Of a stretch of DNA of 39,101 nucleotides, positions 8,179-14,797 are shown one piece after another. The notes under the pieces were generated by a model. The model was given only the letters and a program-made list of their open reading frames with translations, was not told the origin of the DNA and ran no database searches. The DNA comes from Patescibacteria group bacterium. Lineage in GTDB: Bacteria > Patescibacteriota > Gracilibacteria > UBA1369 > 2-02-FULL-48-14. The stretch's first letter is position 1. Every line of letters starts with the position of its first letter. Both the position numbers and the translations under genes were made by a program. The DNA lies in the NCBI GenBank assembly GCA_018816805.1, contig JAHIVE010000005.1, forward strand, positions 1 through 39,101, in the 5' to 3' direction.

Positions 8179-8868
8179 ATGCTAAAAGCAAAATACAACT
8201 GGCTTCAAGACTTTGTTTACGGCGCAATGGACGGCTCCGTAACCACTTTCGCAGTAGTCGCCGGTGTTGTTGGCGCAAATCTTTCCGTGCCGGTAATTTT
8301 GATTTTGGGTTTTGCAAACCTATTTGCAGACGGCTTTTCAATGGCTGTGGGAAAATATTCCTCGGACCGCGCAGAAGTCCAACGAATTCGCCAAGTGACA
8401 AAAGACGAAATTCAATCAATAAAGAAAAAACCAAAAGAAGAGAAAGAAGAAATTTTCACTATTTTGAAAAAATTCGGTTTCAAGGGCAAAGAACTTGAAC
8501 GAGCCTCCAAAGTTATAACCTCAAACCCTGAAACCTGGGTCCACATAATGCTTCACCATGAATTCCACCTTCTAGAAGAAAATATTCACCCACTCCGTGG
8601 TGCAATTACAACTTTCATTGCATTTAACGTAATTGGAATCATTCCTCTCATGGGGTACATCTTTAAAGATTTCATCCCATATAGCGAAAACTATATTTTT
8701 GCACTAACGGCCGCCGCAACTCTCTTTGCACTCTTTATAGTCGGCACTGTAAAAAGTCGTTTCACAGACCAATACTGGTTCCTAGGCGGCCTGGAAACAG
8801 CATTCATTGGCGGAACAGCCGCTACAATAGCATATGTAGTCGGCTTTCTATTGAAAAACATTGCCTAG
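8179..8868 (+). CDS. VIT1/CCC1-family transporter (probable Fe/Mn export)
   Basis: This 229-residue integral membrane protein starts with YGAMDGSVTTFAVVAGVVGANLS, the signature first helix of the VIT1/CCC1 family that moves Fe2+ or Mn2+ out of the cytoplasm. ANLFADGFSMAVGKYSS is the conserved second helix. A charged cytoplasmic insertion (about 65-125, rich in Lys/Glu and ending HIMLHHEFHLLEE) corresponds to the metal-binding domain between TM2 and TM3. Three further TM helices follow. The ATG is preceded by CACGCC, not a Shine-Dalgarno. Its TAG stop shares CTAG with the convergent L33 gene. Confidence 0.9.
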   Translation: MLKAKYNWLQDFVYGAMDGSVTTFAVVAGVVGANLSVPVILILGFANLFADGFSMAVGKYSSDRAEVQRIRQVTKDEIQSIKKKPKEEKEEIFTILKKFGFKGKELERASKVITSNPETWVHIMLHHEFHLLEENIHPLRGAITTFIAFNVIGIIPLMGYIFKDFIPYSENYIFALTAAATLFALFIVGTVKSRFTDQYWFLGGLETAFIGGTAATIAYVVGFLLKNIA

Positions 8869-9038
8869 TTACCTTTTTTGATAAGTTTAGCCTCATGCGC
8901 TTGCATTTGCCTGGTCTTTGGACAGTACTTATTTTTCTTTAACTCTTTCACTTTTTCCTTTTGCGCTTGTCCCGCACCGGTTGGTGTGTTGCAACATTTA
9001 CATCTCCATTCATATTTTACTGCTTTTCCTTTTGCCAT
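8865..9038 (-). CDS. rpmG: Ribosomal protein L33 (bL33), divergent
   Basis: This 57-residue basic protein starts MAKGKAVKYEWRCKCC and contains KKNKYCPKTRQMQAHEAKLIKK, resembling the zinc-ribbon 50S protein bL33. Cysteines are at 13, 15, 16 and 39, so the usual two CxxC knuckles are altered. I chose the ATG at 9036-9038: the N-terminus then matches the family, and the longer frame from a TTG would run through the promoter. The promoter lies 30-60 bases upstream. The stop shares the palindrome CTAG with the convergent transporter gene. Confidence 0.75.
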   Translation of the reverse strand: MAKGKAVKYEWRCKCCNTPTGAGQAQKEKVKELKKNKYCPKTRQMQAHEAKLIKKGN

Positions 9039-9067
9039 GTTTTTCAAAAAATTAAAAGGCACGGGGG

Positions 9068-9096
9068 AGTATAAAACGTCCCGACTCTCCTTGCAA
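9068..9096 (-). promoter_or_regulatory. Promoter for L33
   Basis: On the minus strand TTGCAA (9091-9096), a 17-base spacer, then TATACT (9068-9073). The expected transcript start is about 23 bases before the L33 ATG at 9038. Confidence 0.6.
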
Positions 9097-9139
9097 GTCA
9101 ATTTTCTCTTTGCGATTTCGCCCAAAGTCTATACACTAT

Positions 9140-9232
9140 TCTGCGAACGCACCCGAAGCATACGCGAAGGGTGGCCGAGGCCCCTTATAAAATGGCCGAG
9201 GCTAAGGCGACCGAAAGGGAGCATCAAATTTT
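9140..9232 (+). other. GC-rich block upstream of tRNA-Phe with tRNA-like fragments
   Basis: No gene is visible. The block holds two similar pieces, GGTGGCCGAGGCC (about 9170-9182) and ATGGCCGAGGCTAAGGC (9192-9208). Both resemble the D-arm of class II (Leu/Ser) tRNAs, and they can fold into short hairpins. Base composition differs clearly from neighbouring coding DNA. Confidence 0.45.
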
Positions 9233-9307
9233 GCCGCGGTAGCTCAGTGGTAGAGCAGAGGATTGAAAATCCTCGTGTCGGTGGTTCAATTCCGCCTCGC
9301 GGCACCA
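9233..9307 (+). tRNA. tRNA-Phe (GAA)
   Basis: A 75-base cloverleaf with the CCA end encoded. The acceptor GCCGCGG pairs with the 3' strand TCGCGGC (one G-U), the D-arm is AGCTCAGTGGTAGAGCA, and the anticodon stem GAGGA/TCCTC holds the loop TTGAAAA with anticodon GAA. The T-arm is GGTGG-TTCAATT-CCGCC. Discriminator base A. It is flanked on both sides by short GC-rich palindromic sequence unlike the rest of the AT-rich window. Confidence 0.97.
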
Positions 9308-9420
9308 AAGTCACAGGAAGCCGAAGGCGATCCGGTGACCATACACACGAGCAAAGCGAAGGGTGCCCTTTAAATAAACGCGACTAACGGGAGCAACCAC
9401 ATGAGGACGAAGTCCCATTT
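9308..9420 (+). other. Mini-hairpin block downstream of tRNA-Phe
   Basis: No gene is visible. Short stems with tiny purine loops follow one another: GCC-GAA-GGC nested inside GTCAC…GTGAC, and GGAC-GAA-GTCC near 9404-9413. A segment GCGAAGGGTGCC echoes GCGAAGGGTGGCC upstream of the tRNA. Possibly processing signals or decayed tRNA remnants. Confidence 0.4.
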
Positions 9421-9445
9421 TTGTACAATACAAATAAATATGACC

Positions 9446-9472
9446 GAAAAAAGAGCCCCATAAAGGGGCTCT
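9446..9472 (-). terminator. Rho-independent terminator of the lipoprotein gene
   Basis: AGAGCCCC and GGGGCTCT (9452-9472) form an 8-bp stem with a 5-base loop. On the minus strand the stem is followed by a run of six T, placing it 25-50 bases after the lipoprotein stop. Confidence 0.85.
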
Positions 9473-9497
9473 AATTTATGCATCAAATGCTCAACAC

Positions 9498-10121
9498 TTA
9501 GAAACTAATGCTTTGAAGAACATCCTGGAACCAATCTTCAAGTTCTTGACTGCCATTCAAAACAGTGAATGAGTACACAAAGTCACCATTCGAGGTCAAA
9601 TAATCTGTTCCATTTACCATTCCGGCAACATTGTAATAAAGATAATCAACACCATTTATTGTAACTTCTTGGTAATCCTCGCTGAAATTCACAATTCCAA
9701 CATTTTCTCTTGCCCAATCCAAAAGAGACGTTCCGGCAGGCTTTTCATAAGCACTCAACTGAATAGATTCACCACCTTCATTTCTTTCCCCACTCTGAAT
9801 TTCATCATTTACAGCTTGTGTCCGAAGTTGAATATGACCTTGGTCTTCATATTGGTACTCGTATGTAGTTACAAGTACCAATTCAGATGGGTAGTCAAAA
9901 GAAAATCCCCATCTCTCACTGGTATAAGAGAGAGTTTCAGGCATTACCTCCTCATCATTTGCAGGAGTTTCTTCCTGAACTACCTCATCAGTATCAGTCA
10001 ATTGATCTTGATCATCGACTTGAATTTCCTGAGAAGTACAAGCACCAAGAGTGAGCATTGAAATTGCCATCAAAAGGACAATGAGTCCTGATAAATTTCG
10101 ATTAAATAATTTTGTATTCAT
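9498..10121 (-). CDS. Lipoprotein, PsbP-like domain
   Basis: This 207-residue protein has a signal peptide ending in a lipobox (LTLGAC, Cys28), so it is probably lipid-anchored on the outside of the membrane. An acidic disordered linker (about 32-63, rich in Glu/Asp/Thr) follows. The globular domain opens with YTSERWGFSFDYPSELV, a pattern seen in PsbP-like lipoproteins of unknown function common in Patescibacteria, and ends DWFQDVLQSISF. No enzymatic residues are recognised. It is a single-gene unit: a plausible promoter (TTGTAA-17-TGTTAT) lies in 10140-10185 and a strong terminator follows. Confidence 0.8.
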   Translation of the reverse strand: MNTKLFNRNLSGLIVLLMAISMLTLGACTSQEIQVDDQDQLTDTDEVVQEETPANDEEVMPETLSYTSERWGFSFDYPSELVLVTTYEYQYEDQGHIQLRTQAVNDEIQSGERNEGGESIQLSAYEKPAGTSLLDWARENVGIVNFSEDYQEVTINGVDYLYYNVAGMVNGTDYLTSNGDFVYSFTVLNGSQELEDWFQDVLQSISF

Positions 10122-10188
10122 AAATATGGGTCAAAAAATACAAACTACCTTAAAGATAACATATTAAACATAAAAATGTTACAAAAAA

Positions 10189-10521
10189 TCAGGATCTTAA
10201 CGACTCAATAAAATTTTTCACACAATTATGAGCCAATTTACCAATAAACTCCTTTGCGTCTAGCTCTCTAACCACATTACTTTTAGCCCCCGGGTCATAA
10301 AAACTCAGCTTAACAACAGACCTTCCCCTGTCAAATTCACGCACAATAGGGTTGATAGTTCGACCATCAAGTTGAATTAATACCATCGCAAAATCAGCCA
10401 CCAAGCTTTCAAGAAACAAAATCTCATCAGCACTTAAACCTTCAATTGGATTTTCCTGACCTGTTGCAGTTTCTAATGACATAAAAAACTTAGAGGAGAA
10501 AAATCTAGCAGAAAATCTCAT
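10189..10521 (-). CDS. Hypothetical protein
   Basis: I do not recognise this 110-residue protein. A second in-frame ATG at 10480-10482 (MSLETATGQENP…) would give 97 residues. That may be the true start, because the first 13 residues are basic/aromatic and neither ATG has a Shine-Dalgarno. The body is soluble alpha/beta (…LSADEILFLESLVADFAMVLIQLDG…), with a C-terminal helix. It starts 9 bases after the FAD/NAD reductase stop and probably shares its operon. Confidence 0.6.
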   Translation of the reverse strand: MRFSARFFSSKFFMSLETATGQENPIEGLSADEILFLESLVADFAMVLIQLDGRTINPIVREFDRGRSVVKLSFYDPGAKSNVVRELDAKEFIGKLAHNCVKNFIESLRS

Positions 10522-10530
10522 TCAACAAAA

Positions 10531-11223
10531 CTAAAACTGCTCAAAATGCACATCCTCTTTCTTAGCCCCCATTTCTGAAAGAAGTGCTCGAACTTCCGTC
10601 ACCATCTCTCTACGCCCGCAAATGTAAAACTTGGCATCAGTCACATCAAAAGTTCCATCTTTCAGATGTTCCTGAACCCGACCCGTCAATCCTTTCCAAG
10701 AACTAGAAGGCCGCGTAAGCGTTAAAACTGCTGAAAAATTCGGCCATTTATCCTCCCATTCGTGAAATTTATCCACATAAACCAACTCTTTCTCATACGA
10801 CGCAGAAAAATACAAAATAACTGGCTTCTTAAAACCACTCTCAAGTAAAACCGGAATCATACTCATAAAAGGAGCAATACCTGCTCCGGTCGCCACTAAA
10901 ACAACCTCTTTTTTGGAATCCTCAAGCACAAAGTGCCCGAATGGCCCTGTAAACATCACCTCATCTCCAACCTTCAAACTGCGTAAATATTCACTGCCGC
11001 GCCCACCTTCAACAAGTCGAACACATATTGAAAAGCCATCACCTTCAGGTGGACAAGCCAAAGAATAAGCCCGTTGAGCCTTGCCTGGCTGTCCATCTTC
11101 AATCTGAAGCATCACAAATTGTCCAGCCACAAATTTAAAAGCGGAAGGGCAAGAAAAATCAAACTGCCAAACATTTTCAGCGAGCTTTTGAACGGAGTCG
11201 AGCCTGGACGAGATCTTTTGCAT
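10531..11223 (-). CDS. FAD/NAD(P)-binding oxidoreductase (ferredoxin-NADP reductase type)
   Basis: A flavin-dependent reductase of the ferredoxin-NADP+ reductase family that moves electrons between NAD(P)H and an unknown partner. From the ATG at 11221-11223 it has 230 residues. The FAD domain shows AGQFVMLQI and RAYSLACPP (the RxYS flavin motif) and GRGSEYLRSLKVGDEVMFTGPFGHFVL. The NAD domain shows VLVATGAGIAPFMSMI, ILYFSASYEKELVY and FYICGRREMV. An upstream TTG frame exists, but the domain begins just after the ATG. It overlaps the end of the mscS gene by 47 bases, suggesting coupling. Confidence 0.88.
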   Translation of the reverse strand: MQKISSRLDSVQKLAENVWQFDFSCPSAFKFVAGQFVMLQIEDGQPGKAQRAYSLACPPEGDGFSICVRLVEGGRGSEYLRSLKVGDEVMFTGPFGHFVLEDSKKEVVLVATGAGIAPFMSMIPVLLESGFKKPVILYFSASYEKELVYVDKFHEWEDKWPNFSAVLTLTRPSSSWKGLTGRVQEHLKDGTFDVTDAKFYICGRREMVTEVRALLSEMGAKKEDVHFEQF

Positions 11224-12337
11224 TTTCAATGTAAAGTGACTGGGTAGGGAAGGCCATTTGGACTGAAATTTTCTCAAAACCTTGCTTAATTTTCAAGTTA
11301 ATCCTTTCACGGACATCCAAAATCCGTGCATAGCTCGAAGTATCCGTAATGTAGTAAAAAACCTTAATTTCAAGTGCACTTTCACCAAACTCAACAAAAT
11401 TCACCCGCATTGTTTCGCTGTCAGTATCTTTATCTTTACGAATAACGCTCTTAACCATTTCAACAGCAGCCTGCAAATCTTTCAAAGAAGTGTCATATTT
11501 AACAGCCAAAGTCTGTTCAACTTTATAAGCATTTCTCTTGGAAATATTTTCAATATTCGCTGCTGCAACAGTTTTATTTGGAATTGAAACCATAGACTTA
11601 TCAATTGTCTGAATAGTAGTACTGCGAAGCCCAACATTCACAATAGTCCCGCTATAACCTTCAACATTCACAAAATCCCCAACTTTAAACGGTTGGTCAG
11701 ATAAAATACTGACACTGCCAAAAAAATTACTCAACATTTCCTGTGCTGCTAAGGCAAACGCAAGGCCTCCAAGTCCCAGTCCGGCCAAAAGAGACGCAAT
11801 GTTATACCCCAAATTACTCAAAACAAGCAGAAAAGCCAGAGCCCATACAATAAATTTTGAAACCCTTAAAATGCTTGGCACAAAAGCCTTCGCAAACCCC
11901 TTTTGCTTGTTTGCGAGCGGCTCAAAATATTCCTTGATTGCAAAAGCTAAAAATCTCTCAATCTCAAGTGTAATTTTGAAAGTAAAAAGCACAAAAATCA
12001 CTTTCACTAAAATGTCCATTGTGGACGCGGAAATAACCAAAGACCTAAGCGAAAAATACACAGCAGTCAAAACTAAAATAAAAGTTACACTCCTATGGAC
12101 AGTCTCAAAAACCGCATCATCAAGCCCATTTTTCGTCTTAGCTATTATTCTTTTTGCATAATTTTTTAAAATCCAAGAAATGATTTTGGAAACCAAATAC
12201 ACAGCAAAAACAAATACAATCGCAGTCAAATAAGCTGCAAGTGTATTTCCCAGAAATTCAATGGAAAAAAGGGACGTAAGAATAGGTACATTCTCCAAAG
12301 AAGTGCTAATTCTTGATAAATCTAATTCGGTTGGCAT
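11177..12337 (-). CDS. mscS: MscS-family mechanosensitive ion channel
   Basis: A small-conductance mechanosensitive channel that releases solutes on hypo-osmotic shock. From the ATG at 12335-12337 it has 386 residues with four or five TM helices. The pore helix is Gly/Ala-rich (NLGYNIASLLAGLGLGGLAFALAAQEMLSNFFGSVSIL), matching the MscS TM3 signature. The beta domain follows (PFKVGDFVNVEGYSGTIVNVGLRSTTIQTIDKSMVSIPNKTVAAANIEN), then the C-terminal alpha/beta domain. A longer frame begins with TTG only 13 bases from the divergent aroD start, so the ATG is preferred. The 3' end overlaps the reductase gene. Confidence 0.93.
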   Translation of the reverse strand: MPTELDLSRISTSLENVPILTSLFSIEFLGNTLAAYLTAIVFVFAVYLVSKIISWILKNYAKRIIAKTKNGLDDAVFETVHRSVTFILVLTAVYFSLRSLVISASTMDILVKVIFVLFTFKITLEIERFLAFAIKEYFEPLANKQKGFAKAFVPSILRVSKFIVWALAFLLVLSNLGYNIASLLAGLGLGGLAFALAAQEMLSNFFGSVSILSDQPFKVGDFVNVEGYSGTIVNVGLRSTTIQTIDKSMVSIPNKTVAAANIENISKRNAYKVEQTLAVKYDTSLKDLQAAVEMVKSVIRKDKDTDSETMRVNFVEFGESALEIKVFYYITDTSSYARILDVRERINLKIKQGFEKISVQMAFPTQSLYIENAKDLVQARLRSKAR

Positions 12338-12401
12338 GACTTTGGCGTATTGATTGAACTCAAGAACTAGTCTAGCATGACCCTGCAATAAATTTAAAGG
12401 T

Positions 12402-13031
12402 ATGAATTCTCTTCACGTCCTGCCGCTGCAACCTGAAAGTTTTGTAATGTTGGTAAATCAGTTGAAGAACCACAAAGACCAAGCGGACATTTTTGAAATT
12501 TGGCTCGACACAATGCGAGTCAAAGGAGATTTGGCAGTTATTCAAAAACACTTCAAAAAACCAATGATCGCAAAATCCAACTCACTTGATCTCTTAAAAA
12601 GAGGAGCAAAAGCTGGATTCACATACGTGGACGTTCCTCATAATTTGGAAGTGGACGTTGAATTTCAGACTTTGGTGAAGAACAAAGGAACAAAAATAAT
12701 CCGTTCATATCATAATTTTGACATAACTCCGGCCCACTCAGAACTTCAAGAAATTCTAATAGAAATGAAAGGGAAAGGAGCCGATTTTCTGAAAATTTCA
12801 ACAATGGTGCATTCGGATGACGACTCGCAAACGCTTTTATCACTTTTGCACTTGCCGCACTACAAAGATAAGTTAATCATTACAGGTTTGGGCGAACTTT
12901 CGAGAGAAGTCAGGATAAAAGCACCTGTATATGGCTCCGTTTTTTACTATGCTCCTCTTTCAATTGAATTTGCATCAGCACCCGGTCAAATCACAAAAGA
13001 TGAGCTTGAGAATGAATGGGATCTAATTTAA
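12402..13031 (+). CDS. aroD: Type I 3-dehydroquinate dehydratase
   Basis: Third step of the shikimate pathway: 3-dehydroquinate to 3-dehydroshikimate through a Schiff base. The 209 residues are shorter than the usual ~250. They carry FEIWLD (EWR-type substrate site), RSYHNF with catalytic His104, FLKISTM with the Schiff-base Lys131, and the C-terminal loop ASAPGQIT. No other shikimate gene is in the window, so the step may act on imported or shared intermediates (inference). The sequence before the ATG is AAAGG with only one spacer base. Confidence 0.9.
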   Translation: MNSLHVLPLQPESFVMLVNQLKNHKDQADIFEIWLDTMRVKGDLAVIQKHFKKPMIAKSNSLDLLKRGAKAGFTYVDVPHNLEVDVEFQTLVKNKGTKIIRSYHNFDITPAHSELQEILIEMKGKGADFLKISTMVHSDDDSQTLLSLLHLPHYKDKLIITGLGELSREVRIKAPVYGSVFYYAPLSIEFASAPGQITKDELENEWDLI

Positions 13032-13040
13032 GGTGCATAC

Positions 13041-14135
13041 ATGTCTCTTCAAATTGCAATTGTCGGCCTTCCAAACGTGGGAAAATCCACACTTTTTAAC
13101 GCGCTGACAAAAAATCATACTGCTCAAGCGGAAAACTATCCATTCTGCACCATTGACCCAAACGTGGGGGTTGTTGAACTTCCGGACGAACGGCTAAACC
13201 GCCTTGCAGAACTAGTGCACCCGGAAAAAATTATTCCAGCTATTGTTGAATTTGTTGACGTTGCAGGATTAGTGAAAGGAGCAAGCGAAGGCGAGGGACT
13301 TGGAAATCAATTTTTAGCTCATATTAGGCAGTGTAACGCAATTGCCCACCTTGTAAGATTTTTTGAAGAAACAGACGTAATCCATGTACATGAATCAGTA
13401 CACCCCAAGCGAGACCGTGAAATAATTGAATCCGAACTTCTCTTAGCAGACCTCCAAACGCTTGAAAAAAGAATGCATAAGGCTGCCGGTGACGCACGCA
13501 GCGGCGACAAAGAGAAAAAAATCTACTACGAACTGCTTGAAAAAGTTAACAAAGAAATGCAAAGCGGCCACCTAGCAATCCAGATAGACCTAAACAAGGA
13601 TGAAAAAAAATTACTCCAAGACCTTCATCTAATCACTATGAAGCCCATGATTTACGTTGTAAACATGGACGAAAGCCGCGTAGGCACGGCAAACTTGGAA
13701 GAGATTCGCTGCAAACTTGAAATTCCAGAATCTGCAACAATTATCCCAATTTCAGCAAAGGTTGAAGCTGAACTAATCGGCTTTAGTGACGAAGAAGCAA
13801 GAGACTACCTTAAAACTCTCGGCCTTAACGAAACCGGTTTAAACAGAGTGATCAAAGAAGCATTCAAACATCTTGGACTTCAAACATATTTCACAGCAGG
13901 CCAAATAGAGGTTCGCGCTTGGACAATTAAACAAGGGATAGCCGCTCCGCAAGCAGCGGGAGTCATACATACAGATTTTGAAAAAGGTTTTATTCGGGCA
14001 GAAGTAATAAGTTATGAAGACTATATAGAATGTGGAGGCGAACAAGCGGCAAAGGAAAAAGGTCTTATGCGTCTTGAAGGAAAAGAGTACATTGTGAAAG
14101 ATGGAGACATAATCCACTTCCGTTTTTCAAACTAA
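13041..14135 (+). CDS. ychF: YchF (Obg-like) ribosome-associated P-loop ATPase
   Basis: A universally conserved P-loop NTPase of the Obg family that prefers ATP and binds ribosomes. The 364 residues have GLPNVGKSTLFNALT (P-loop), NYPFCTIDPNVG (switch I), VDVAGLVKGASEGEGLGNQFL (switch II) and the NMDE sequence replacing the NKxD of GTPases. A coiled-coil insert and the C-terminal TGS domain follow (YFTAGQIEVRAWTIKQG…DGDIIHFRFSN). A good Shine-Dalgarno (AAGGTG) is 6 bases from the ATG. Its stop overlaps the next start (TAATG). Confidence 0.97.
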   Translation: MSLQIAIVGLPNVGKSTLFNALTKNHTAQAENYPFCTIDPNVGVVELPDERLNRLAELVHPEKIIPAIVEFVDVAGLVKGASEGEGLGNQFLAHIRQCNAIAHLVRFFEETDVIHVHESVHPKRDREIIESELLLADLQTLEKRMHKAAGDARSGDKEKKIYYELLEKVNKEMQSGHLAIQIDLNKDEKKLLQDLHLITMKPMIYVVNMDESRVGTANLEEIRCKLEIPESATIIPISAKVEAELIGFSDEEARDYLKTLGLNETGLNRVIKEAFKHLGLQTYFTAGQIEVRAWTIKQGIAAPQAAGVIHTDFEKGFIRAEVISYEDYIECGGEQAAKEKGLMRLEGKEYIVKDGDIIHFRFSN

Positions 14136-14797
14136 TGCTAATAATTCCCGCAATTTTCATCCAGAACGGCAAAGCCGTCTCGCTCTACAAAGGTGAAGAT
14201 AACCCTGAAAAAAAGACATATCACCGCCTTCCGGAATTTTACGCAAAAGAATTCCAAGAAGCAGGAGCAAAATATCTTGAGGTTATTGATCTGGACGCCA
14301 AAAACCGCAAACTTCTCCCAAATATACGTGCTGAATTTACAGGCGAAATATGGTGGGGAGGTGAAGTAAGAACAATAGAAGAAATTTCAGAATTGCTAGC
14401 AAATGGTGCAACCAGAATTATTCTTGGCACCTCAGCCAGCCCAATTTATAAAGAAGCACTTGAAAAATTCGGTGTTGAAAAAATTATGGCCGGCCTCAAA
14501 GTCCACTCAGACCCAGACGCTCCGGACAAATGCACAGAACTATCCGACCAAGGCTTCAAATACATAATCCTCCACGACCTAGAATCCCAAGGCACACTTT
14601 TCCATCCCAACTTTGATGTCATGGAAAAATGCTTCATTTTTTCAAACGCAAAAATTTTCGCATCCGGTGGCGTTGCGGATGTGCGTCACATAGACCTCTT
14701 AAAAAAAGCCGGCGTAACAGGAGTAATTATAGCTCGGGCATTGTACGAGCGACACTTGGATTTAAAGGACTTAATTCAGCGTTTTGAAGACGCATAA
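14135..14797 (+). CDS. HisA-like TIM-barrel protein, catalytic residues altered
   Basis: This 220-residue protein is homologous to HisA/HisF phosphosugar-isomerase barrels. It starts MLIIPAIFIQNGKAVSLYKG (HisA: IPAIDLxxGxxVRLxxG), has WWGGEVRT and IILGTSA (HisA: GGGIR…viiGT), and ends FASGGVADVRHID…GVTGVIIARALYE (phosphate-binding loop). Residue 8, normally the catalytic Asp, is Phe. In the second active-site loop, the usual 'TDI.RDGTL' is LHDLESQGTLF. So it may bind a related phosphosugar without doing the HisA reaction. No histidine operon is nearby. It starts in the ychF stop and overlaps relA by 71 bases. Confidence 0.85.
   Translation: MLIIPAIFIQNGKAVSLYKGEDNPEKKTYHRLPEFYAKEFQEAGAKYLEVIDLDAKNRKLLPNIRAEFTGEIWWGGEVRTIEEISELLANGATRIILGTSASPIYKEALEKFGVEKIMAGLKVHSDPDAPDKCTELSDQGFKYIILHDLESQGTLFHPNFDVMEKCFIFSNAKIFASGGVADVRHIDLLKKAGVTGVIIARALYERHLDLKDLIQRFEDA

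Noticed and set aside
9039..9125. N-terminal extension of L33 from a TTG start
   Set aside because: The extension covers the L33 promoter (9068-9096), and the family N-terminus MAKGK begins at the internal ATG.
9129..9314. Open frame of 61 codons on the minus strand
   Set aside because: It is the complement of tRNA-Phe and its flanks; the apparent protein is the translated antisense of the tRNA.
9440..9463. Seven-codon frame MTEKRAP after TACAAT, running into the terminator hairpin, like an attenuation leader peptide
   Set aside because: Too short to support; the hairpin has its T-run on the minus strand and belongs to the lipoprotein gene.
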